Below are positions 59,061-64,000 of a stretch of 64,000 bases of DNA, in pieces (the first letter of the stretch is position 1; the number at the start of each line of letters is the position of its first letter). Both the position numbers and the translations under genes were made by a program. Under the pieces are notes generated by a model. That model ran no database searches and was not told the origin of the DNA. It saw only the letters and a list, made by a program, of their open reading frames with translations. This DNA comes from Dietzia aurantiaca. GTDB taxonomy: Bacteria > Actinomycetota > Actinomycetes > Mycobacteriales > Mycobacteriaceae. Location of the stretch: assembly GCF_021033825.1 (NCBI RefSeq), contig NZ_JAIFXZ010000009.1:85388-149387 (forward strand). The letters are read 5' to 3'.

Positions 59061-59278
59061 CCACTGCAGCGGACATCACGCCCGGCGCCTGGGTGCGGTT
59101 CCCGTCGTGGGAGCAGTGGCGGTTCGTGAACGCCGCCCGCCATACCCCGTTCGACCCTTCAGAGCCGCGCACGACCGGGTTCGTGCAGTACGACTGCCCC
59201 AAGTTCGGCGGGTACGCCGAACACTACTGGCCGTGCCTGGTCGTGACCGTGACACCTCAGGCGGTGCCCCATGCCTGA
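59057..59278 (+). CDS. Small phage protein, 73 aa
   Basis: A 73-residue protein (ITPGAWVRFPSWEQWRFVNAARH, QYDCPKFGGYAEHYWPCLVV) that looks like a small beta-rich domain. Unknown function. The end overlaps the next gene by eight bases. Confidence 0.62.
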   Translation: MTTAADITPGAWVRFPSWEQWRFVNAARHTPFDPSEPRTTGFVQYDCPKFGGYAEHYWPCLVVTVTPQAVPHA

Positions 59279-59531
59279 GCTAGCACTGTTCGACGTAGAT
59301 CCGTGGCGGGAATCAACCGCCGCTGACCTCAAGGTAGGCGACTGGATCAAGGGGCTCGGCTGGCCGTGGTCGTGGAACTGCGTGATCCGCGCCGACCACT
59401 ACGGCAACAACGTCATGATCGACACCTCCACGACCGCCGGCGGGTCGATGGTGGGTGGCTACAGCGGCAATGGCGACGCAAGGGTGCTCGTCTACAACGG
59501 CACCCCACCTGCAGAGGAGCGTGCAGCGTGA
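59271..59531 (+). CDS. Small phage protein, 86 aa
   Basis: An 86-residue beta-rich protein (LKVGDWIKGLGWPWSWNCVIRADHYGNNVMIDTST). KVGDW resembles the start of a small SH3-like barrel. Function is unknown. Confidence 0.62.
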   Translation: MPELALFDVDPWRESTAADLKVGDWIKGLGWPWSWNCVIRADHYGNNVMIDTSTTAGGSMVGGYSGNGDARVLVYNGTPPAEERAA

Positions 59532-60439
59532 CTCTCACGAAGCTGAACGTATGCAACGAGACAGGCTGTGAACGGCCGACTCGGTCGCGTGGCCGTTGCA
59601 ACCGCCACTACGAGGCACACCGCCGGCGGATGCTCGCCTACGGCCGATGGGATTCCGCCCGGGTCCCCGCGGCCCCGGTGCGTGCCCACTACGAGGCACT
59701 GCTTGCGGCAGGTATGTCCCGCAACCAGATCTCCAGGGTGTCCGGGGTGAAGCCGGACCAGCTCGACAACCTGCTCCGACCCCGCAAGGACCGAGGGGGC
59801 TACCCGGCGAGGATCGTGTTCCGCCGCACCGCCGACCGGGTCCTCGCCGTCGAGCCACCGGACCGGGCCCAGGTGTGGCGCACCGCCGCAGACGGCCAAC
59901 GCGTCGACCCCACCGGGACCGCCCGGCGGCTGCAAGCTCTAGTGGCGATCGGACACTCGCAGCGGTCCCTCGCGGCGCGGCTGGGAGTGCTCGAGTCGAA
60001 CATGCCGCCCATCGTGGGCGGAACCAGACTGGCCACCGCCGGCATGGCACGTAAGGTCGCGGCCCTGTTCGAGGAACTGCAGCTCACCCCTGGGGACTCT
60101 GTGCGGGCACGGAGCATGGCCTCGCGGCGCGGCTGGATGTCACCACTGGCATGGGACGAGGACACGATCGACGATCCGGCCGCCGCCCCGATGGTGGACG
60201 CGGAATGCGACACGGACGTAGACGACATCGCCGTCGAGCGCGGTGTCGCGTGGATGGCCGAACGCGTGCCCAGGGGCAGTCAGCCCAACCGCTACCAGAA
60301 GTGGAAATTGTCCCGGCCCCCGATGACCCGGGCCGAGCGGATCGAGGTAGCTCACCGATGCGTTGGGGAGTATCCCCGTTCCATCGTGGTCGACGCGCTG
60401 AATCTGCGCGCTACAGACCTCGGTCAGGTGGCGGCATGA
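59528..60439 (+). CDS. Phage DNA-binding-like protein with Cys cluster and HTH
   Basis: A 303-residue protein. The N-terminus has a CNETGCERPTRSRGRCNRHYEAH cluster (possible zinc binding). Two helix-turn-helix-like parts follow: LLAAGMSRNQISRVSGVKPDQLDNLL and LVAIGHSQRSLAARLGVLESNM. Similar proteins occur in actinophage early regions and are thought to be regulators, but I know no proven role. GTG 59528 overlaps the previous stop. Confidence 0.72.
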   Translation: MTLTKLNVCNETGCERPTRSRGRCNRHYEAHRRRMLAYGRWDSARVPAAPVRAHYEALLAAGMSRNQISRVSGVKPDQLDNLLRPRKDRGGYPARIVFRRTADRVLAVEPPDRAQVWRTAADGQRVDPTGTARRLQALVAIGHSQRSLAARLGVLESNMPPIVGGTRLATAGMARKVAALFEELQLTPGDSVRARSMASRRGWMSPLAWDEDTIDDPAAAPMVDAECDTDVDDIAVERGVAWMAERVPRGSQPNRYQKWKLSRPPMTRAERIEVAHRCVGEYPRSIVVDALNLRATDLGQVAA

Positions 60440-60603
60440 ACCAGTCGTATGTGCATCCGTCGCATGTGGAGCTGCGGGAGACCGCCGCGCCACACCCGGC
60501 CAGAGATGAACTACTCGCCCAACAGGCCGTCATCGATCGGCGACGCCGGCGGGCCGCGAAAGCCCGACTTGCTGCCAGGAGGAGGAATCGTGCCATCCCG
60601 TAA
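60436..60603 (+). CDS. Small basic phage protein
   Basis: A 55-residue protein with a strongly basic C-terminal helix (DRRRRRAAKARLAARRRNR). It may bind nucleic acid. It overlaps the next gene by 14 bases. Confidence 0.58.
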   Translation: MNQSYVHPSHVELRETAAPHPARDELLAQQAVIDRRRRRAAKARLAARRRNRAIP

Positions 60604-60790
60604 TCCCGTGTTGGTCGCTCTCGCCGACACTCAACGCCGACTCGCCGCGGCGGTCGCTGACGCCGAGCAGGAACGCCTGCGCCGGCACCGGACCGAGCAG
60701 CTCCTGGCGTCCGCGCAGGACATGATCGCCGACCAACACCGCCTGATTGAGGACCTGGGTGGCCGACCAGCAAGGCCGGTGGCGGCGTGA
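60590..60790 (+). CDS. Small coiled-coil phage protein
   Basis: A 66-residue helix-forming protein (LADTQRRLAAAVADAEQERLRRHRTEQLLASAQDMIADQHRLIEDL) of unknown function. GTG 60590 is supported by AGGAGGAGGA, which sits inside the previous gene. Confidence 0.63.
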   Translation: MPSRNPVLVALADTQRRLAAAVADAEQERLRRHRTEQLLASAQDMIADQHRLIEDLGGRPARPVAA

Positions 60791-61089
60791 ACCGGCGGGC
60801 GCCCGGCGTGCACCCGGACGACTACCGCGACGCGACATGCGTGCGGTGGGACGGCGCGAATCTGTGGGATCCCCGCGACGACGCGGAGTCCAACTCACAG
60901 GCGCTCAAGCGGTGGCGGAAAGCGGCCACGCTGTGCCGCACACGCTGCCCCGCGATCGGCACCTGCCGCGCAGAGCAGAAGGCGGTCCGGGATCCGCACA
61001 GCGTATGGGCGGGCGAACTCCCACCGGGAACGAAATGGGACGGAGCCGTCACGCAGCGGCGAACAACAAGCAAGGGAGCTCGACTCTAA
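60787..61089 (+). CDS. WhiB-like phage regulator
   Basis: A 100-residue WhiB-family protein. The first cluster cysteine is in DATCVRWDG, and the others are in ATLCRTRCPAIGTCRAEQ. VWAGELPPG replaces the usual G-V/I-W-G-G turn. The middle pair is spaced C-x3-C instead of the family's C-x2-C, while the last spacing is the normal C-x5-C. WhiB proteins bind a 4Fe-4S cluster and modulate the sigma factor. GTG 60787 overlaps the previous stop, and the next gene starts directly after its stop. Confidence 0.85.
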   Translation: MNRRAPGVHPDDYRDATCVRWDGANLWDPRDDAESNSQALKRWRKAATLCRTRCPAIGTCRAEQKAVRDPHSVWAGELPPGTKWDGAVTQRRTTSKGARL

Positions 61090-61968
61090 ATGGCGTGGTT
61101 CAAGACCGACGACAAACTCACGTCGCACCGCAAGTTCCTCCGACTCGGCCGCATCTATGGCGTCGAGGCCCGATGCATGGCCATGGGGATGTGGATCCAG
61201 TGCGGATCGTGGTCGGCCCTGAACGAGACCGACGGGTTCATTCCGGAGGACATCACTGAAGAGTTCGGGCCTGTCACGGTCATGTCACACCGGACAGATT
61301 CGGACGCGGTGGACGTCCGGGACGCGCTTTGTGACGTCGGATTCTGGTCCCGGACAGACGACGGCTACCAATTCGAGGGCTGGGAGGAGTACCAGCCCAC
61401 AAAAGGCGACGCAGACGAGAAGCGCGCCAAGGATGCCGAACGTAAGCGCAGGTCACGAGCCCAGAAGAAGACTGTCACGCCCGCGTCCACTGTGACCGAA
61501 ACGGACGCGTCCACGGTCACAACTTGTCCGCCCCTCCCGTCCCGTCCCGACCCGTCCCGACCCGACCCCGAAAAGAGCAGCACCGCGCACGCGCACGCGA
61601 CCCCCCACGAACGACCAACCGGGCGGACAGTCCCAGCCGACGGCTGGCGACTCATCCGCGACCACATCCCCGAAACCCACCCACAAGCCGTACGAACCGC
61701 ACTCGCCATCCAAGCCGGAACCCTCCTCAAATCCGGCACCCCCCAACCAGACATCACCGCAGCCCTCACCCTCTGGCTCGACAAACCCCACGCCGGCCCC
61801 GGACTCCTCCCATCCCTCGTGTCCGAAATCGTCAAAACCCGCAACCGACCAACCACCAACACCACCAGCAAATCCCGCCGATGGGCCGACATCGGCCGCA
61901 ACGCCGCCCACGCCCTAGCCCAATCCCAGCAAGGAGACCACCATGACCCGCCAGCCCTCACCGAATGA
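61090..61968 (+). CDS. Probable phage replication protein
   Basis: A 292-residue protein. The N-terminus MAWFKTDDKLTSHRKFLRLG and the acidic linker to about residue 105 (FEGWEEYQPTKGDADEKRAKDAERKRRSRAQ) are typical of replication-initiation/replisome-organiser proteins of actinobacterial prophages. A low-complexity middle (SRPDPSRPDP) is followed by a C-terminal domain (DGWRLIRDHIPETHPQAVRTALAIQAGTLL). Codon use switches abruptly around residue 170 from mixed to nearly all C- or A-ending codons, so the gene may be a recombination mosaic. Confidence 0.72.
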   Translation: MAWFKTDDKLTSHRKFLRLGRIYGVEARCMAMGMWIQCGSWSALNETDGFIPEDITEEFGPVTVMSHRTDSDAVDVRDALCDVGFWSRTDDGYQFEGWEEYQPTKGDADEKRAKDAERKRRSRAQKKTVTPASTVTETDASTVTTCPPLPSRPDPSRPDPEKSSTAHAHATPHERPTGRTVPADGWRLIRDHIPETHPQAVRTALAIQAGTLLKSGTPQPDITAALTLWLDKPHAGPGLLPSLVSEIVKTRNRPTTNTTSKSRRWADIGRNAAHALAQSQQGDHHDPPALTE

Positions 61969-62371
61969 CATCGACAACGCCGGCGCAGTCCTCGCCAAAT
62001 GCGCCGCCCACGACCCCTGGTGGCCCCGCCAAGACGACGACGAACAAGCCACCGCCACAGCCATCGCCTGGGCCACCACCTTCGCCGCCTACGGACTCCA
62101 ACGACACGACCTCCTCGCCGGCGTCGACGTCATATTCCGAACCCGCGGAGCCGGACACCGAATCCTCGCCCCCGACATCGCAAACGAAGCCCGCGTCATC
62201 CGACAACGCCGCACCGACCAAGAAACCCCCGACGCCCGCGCCGCCCGAGAAACCGCAATCGACACAAAACTCGCCCGCCTCGGAATCGACGACGGCGACC
62301 CCCTCAAACACATCAACACCCCCGGCCGCCCGCCGATACGGGTAGTGCCCCCACTCCAGGAAGGCGCCTGA
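61943..62371 (+). CDS. Phage protein downstream of replication gene
   Basis: A 142-residue helical protein of unknown function (DNAGAVLAKCAAHDPWWPRQDDDEQATATAIAWATTFAAYGLQ). It overlaps the previous gene by 26 bases. By position it could assist replication, for example as a loader, but no ATP-binding motif is present. Nearly all of its codons end in C or A, unlike the rest of the phage operon. Confidence 0.7.
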   Translation: MTRQPSPNDIDNAGAVLAKCAAHDPWWPRQDDDEQATATAIAWATTFAAYGLQRHDLLAGVDVIFRTRGAGHRILAPDIANEARVIRQRRTDQETPDARAARETAIDTKLARLGIDDGDPLKHINTPGRPPIRVVPPLQEGA

Positions 62372-62372
62372 A

Positions 62373-63146
62373 ATGACCACAAAACATTGCAGCCCAATGC
62401 AACCAAATGCACACACCACCAACCACAGGAACCCCGACATGACGAACGAATGGACGAGCAACGATGTGCCGTCGGTGTCGAGTCTGGACTTGTACAACAG
62501 GCGTCCCGAGCTGGACATCTGCGGGAAGCAGTTCGGTGCCGCTGTGGCGTTCGAAGCGATGGTTGAGCATCTGAACGCCCACCATCCGAAGCCTGCGCCT
62601 GTTTCGCGTGAGGATGCCGCGATGGCGGACCGTCTGGAGCGTCAGGCGACCAGTATCGCGAGGTTGCAGGGCGAACTCGAAACCGCCGAGCGTGACCGTG
62701 ACGAGGCGATGGACGCCGAGTCCGCTGCACGACTTAGCGCCAAGACCGCTGAATCCGACCGCGCTCGTTGGCGTCGTGCTCACGGGATTGTGGAGCAGGA
62801 ACGCATCACAGCGCGCCAGCAGCTTGCCGAGGCGGTGGCCCGCGCTGAGGCTGCCGAAGCCCACACCGCCACAACCGTGACACGCGAGGACGTAGAGCAG
62901 GAGCTACGCAGCGCGTTCCAGGCGTGGGGACACAATCACATCACTGCGCAGGAGCGCGCACTCTCAATTCGGCTGGGCTGGCTGTTCGCTATCGAGGCTG
63001 GGCAGTCCACCGACCCGGTGGAGGAGAAGGCGCGGGAACTTGCACGCGCTGGCGGCATCGACTTTGACGAGCAGGAGCCGATGGGCGTGGAGATGCTCAT
63101 CGGGATGGCCCGCCACGTGATCGGGCAGGAGGCAGGCGATGCGTGA
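62373..63146 (+). CDS. Coiled-coil phage protein
   Basis: A 257-residue protein. Residues about 80-175 form a long charged coiled coil (ADRLERQATSIARLQGELETAERDRDEAMDAES). The N-terminal 22 residues come from the C/A-rich block, and a second ATG at 62439 marks where the composition returns to normal. That ATG could be the real start. CAGGAAGG supports the first ATG. No known family. Confidence 0.68.
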   Translation: MTTKHCSPMQPNAHTTNHRNPDMTNEWTSNDVPSVSSLDLYNRRPELDICGKQFGAAVAFEAMVEHLNAHHPKPAPVSREDAAMADRLERQATSIARLQGELETAERDRDEAMDAESAARLSAKTAESDRARWRRAHGIVEQERITARQQLAEAVARAEAAEAHTATTVTREDVEQELRSAFQAWGHNHITAQERALSIRLGWLFAIEAGQSTDPVEEKARELARAGGIDFDEQEPMGVEMLIGMARHVIGQEAGDA

Positions 63147-63375
63147 GCAGCCGTACACGCCGACGACAGACGAGGTGCGGGACGCCGCAGGGTTGGGCGC
63201 TACCGCCCTCACCCCGGAAGAGTTCGACGCGTGGCTTGCATCCACGCTGCGTGCCTCGAAAGCCGAGGCTGTGCGCGAGCATGAGGAACGGCGCGTCGTT
63301 CTCCATATCGACCCGCCCCAGCCAGTCATCCGCCACATCCCTGTCCCGTGCCCCCGCTGCGGGTGGTCCAGATGA
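63139..63375 (+). CDS. Small phage protein with C-terminal CxxC
   Basis: A 78-residue protein ending in PVPCPRCGWSR, with a single C-x2-C that could bind metal as a dimer. The start overlaps the previous gene by eight bases. Function is unknown. Confidence 0.62.
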   Translation: MREQPYTPTTDEVRDAAGLGATALTPEEFDAWLASTLRASKAEAVREHEERRVVLHIDPPQPVIRHIPVPCPRCGWSR

Positions 63376-63611
63376 CCGCCCGTGAGTGTATGGCCCGCGC
63401 CTGGCATGACGGGTCGGATCACGCCGCCACGGTGCCGTTCGGTGGGCCACTGTGCGACTGCGAGCAGGTGGCGGGACGGATCATGCCGATGCTCGCGGAA
63501 GCGTGGGACGAGGGCTACGGCGACTGCTTGATATACCACCAGAGTCACGGCCTCTCAGGAAGCGAAACCAATCCGTACGAGACCAAGGAGGGCCGTCATG
63601 TCGATCAGTGA
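63372..63611 (+). CDS. Small phage protein, 79 aa
   Basis: A 79-residue protein with LCDCEQVAGRIMPMLAEAWDEGYGDC. The repeated A-W-x-D/E-G pattern is common in small actinophage proteins of unknown function. ATG 63372 is in an ATGA overlap. Confidence 0.62.
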   Translation: MTARECMARAWHDGSDHAATVPFGGPLCDCEQVAGRIMPMLAEAWDEGYGDCLIYHQSHGLSGSETNPYETKEGRHVDQ

Positions 63612-63927
63612 CCGACTCGACCAGATCGAGCAGAGAGCCGAGGCCGCCACCGAAGGGCCGTGGGAGGTGATGGAAGAGGTCGACGGAGTGCGTGCAGGAC
63701 GCCGTACCGCGATCCGGGCGCAAGGGAACCTCGCCATCGCCCGTCGTGTGGTCACTGTTGATCAGACTCGCCCCCACCATGAGCCAGCCGAGGCAAATGT
63801 CGAGTTCATCGCGCACGCCCGCACCGACGTGCCGGCCCTGGTGGCCGCTCTCCGGGCCGCCCTCGACGTGCACAAGCGCGTGTCGAGTTTCGGGTTCATG
63901 GACCACTGCGGTGAGTGCGTCGAGTGA
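63598..63927 (+). CDS. Small phage protein, 109 aa
   Basis: A 109-residue protein (RLDQIEQRAEAATEGPWEVMEEV ... NVEFIAHARTDVPALVAALRAALDV) resembling the A-T-x-G-P-W and F-I-A-x-A-R-x-D-V-P segments of a widespread family of small tailed-phage proteins of unknown role. It overlaps the previous gene by 14 bases. The remaining 73 bases to the end of the window contain only a 17-codon frame that I do not call. Confidence 0.7.
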   Translation: MSISDRLDQIEQRAEAATEGPWEVMEEVDGVRAGRRTAIRAQGNLAIARRVVTVDQTRPHHEPAEANVEFIAHARTDVPALVAALRAALDVHKRVSSFGFMDHCGECVE

Positions 63928-64000
63928 ACCGCCCCAGGTTTCCCGCCGCTCCTATGTGGGTTGAAGCTCTCGGTTGAGAGCGGCGTAGTAGCTCTGCTCG

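Larger units (their letters stand above)
50709..64000. mobile_element. Prophage, left part (runs past the window end)
   Basis: From tRNA-Leu onward the order is integrase, lysogeny genes on the minus strand, a divergent switch region, and a rightward early operon with exonuclease and RecT, a WhiB-like regulator, a replication-type protein and many small overlapping genes. This is the layout of a temperate tailed phage. No portal, terminase, capsid, tail or lysis gene is within the window, so completeness cannot be judged. Confidence 0.92.

Noticed and set aside
61365..62518. Glycine-rich open frames on the minus strand in the C/A-rich block
   Set aside because: They result from the absence of G and T at third positions on the plus strand, which removes stop codons from the complement. 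The translations are repetitive G/V/S/E.
63924..63977. A 17-codon frame overlapping the last phage gene's stop
   Set aside because: It is too short and without supporting motif. It would need the sequence beyond the window to interpret.

Overview
The window is high-GC actinobacterial chromosome followed by the left arm of a prophage. The gene order matches several Mycobacterium tuberculosis neighbourhoods from memory: fadE23-fadE24-hisN; prfB-mscS-(Pro-rich membrane protein)-ftsE-ftsX-smpB with ssrA next to it; nrdHIEF-fecB-ctaD-serB2; and dinG-pncB-clpS-Rv1332-rhomboid-murI-Rv1339-rph-rdgB with Rv1342c/lprD. The blocks are joined differently from M. tuberculosis and the genes are GTG-start rich. 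The host is therefore a member of the Mycobacteriales; a Dietzia-like genus is my best guess, which is inference and not shown by the sequence.

Layout. 1-626: two identical initiator tRNA genes, each with its own terminator. 800-5560: a catabolic run of zinc alcohol dehydrogenase, aldehyde dehydrogenase, enoyl-CoA hydratase and flavin monooxygenase. 5650-11260: three acyl-CoA dehydrogenases, a TetR regulator with a palindromic operator and a secreted trypsin-like protease. 11370-18230: hisN, then prfB-mscS-proline-rich protein-ftsE-ftsX-smpB-DMT exporter. 18350-22380: tmRNA, a DsbA-like thioredoxin, tRNA-Ala, a beta-lactamase-family hydrolase, nadE and a zinc-free L36. 22760-27000: the class Ib ribonucleotide reductase operon nrdHIEF behind tandem NrdR-like boxes. 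27150-33065: membrane protein, FecB-like lipoprotein, ctaD, serB and a PTH2-family protein. 32970-39650: an iron-siderophore locus with an AraC regulator and an IdeR-like box; the operon holds a binding lipoprotein, a siderophore-interacting protein fused to a methyltransferase-like domain, two permeases and an ATPase. 39700-50564: the dinG-pncB-clpS-murI-rph-rdgB neighbourhood, with an endonuclease gene flanked by two copies of a 68-bp inverted-end repeat.

From tRNA-Leu (50624-50708) to the end of the window lies an integrated phage. It runs leftward through integrase, a PH/SHOCT protein, a DUF3263 protein, an ImmA/IrrE peptidase and an XRE repressor. It then runs rightward through a Cro-like protein and a long, tightly overlapping early operon with a YqaJ exonuclease, RecT, a WhiB-like protein and a probable replication protein. 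No structural, packaging or lysis genes are reached, and the right attachment site is outside the window.

Regulatory signals that recur: many genes without a Shine-Dalgarno have a TANNNT hexamer 6-8 bases before a GTG or ATG, suggesting leaderless mRNAs. Palindromes or known-type boxes sit at both fatty-acid loci, the nrd operon, the iron locus and the phage switch. A block at about 61590-62440 in the prophage has a very different base and codon composition from its surroundings.
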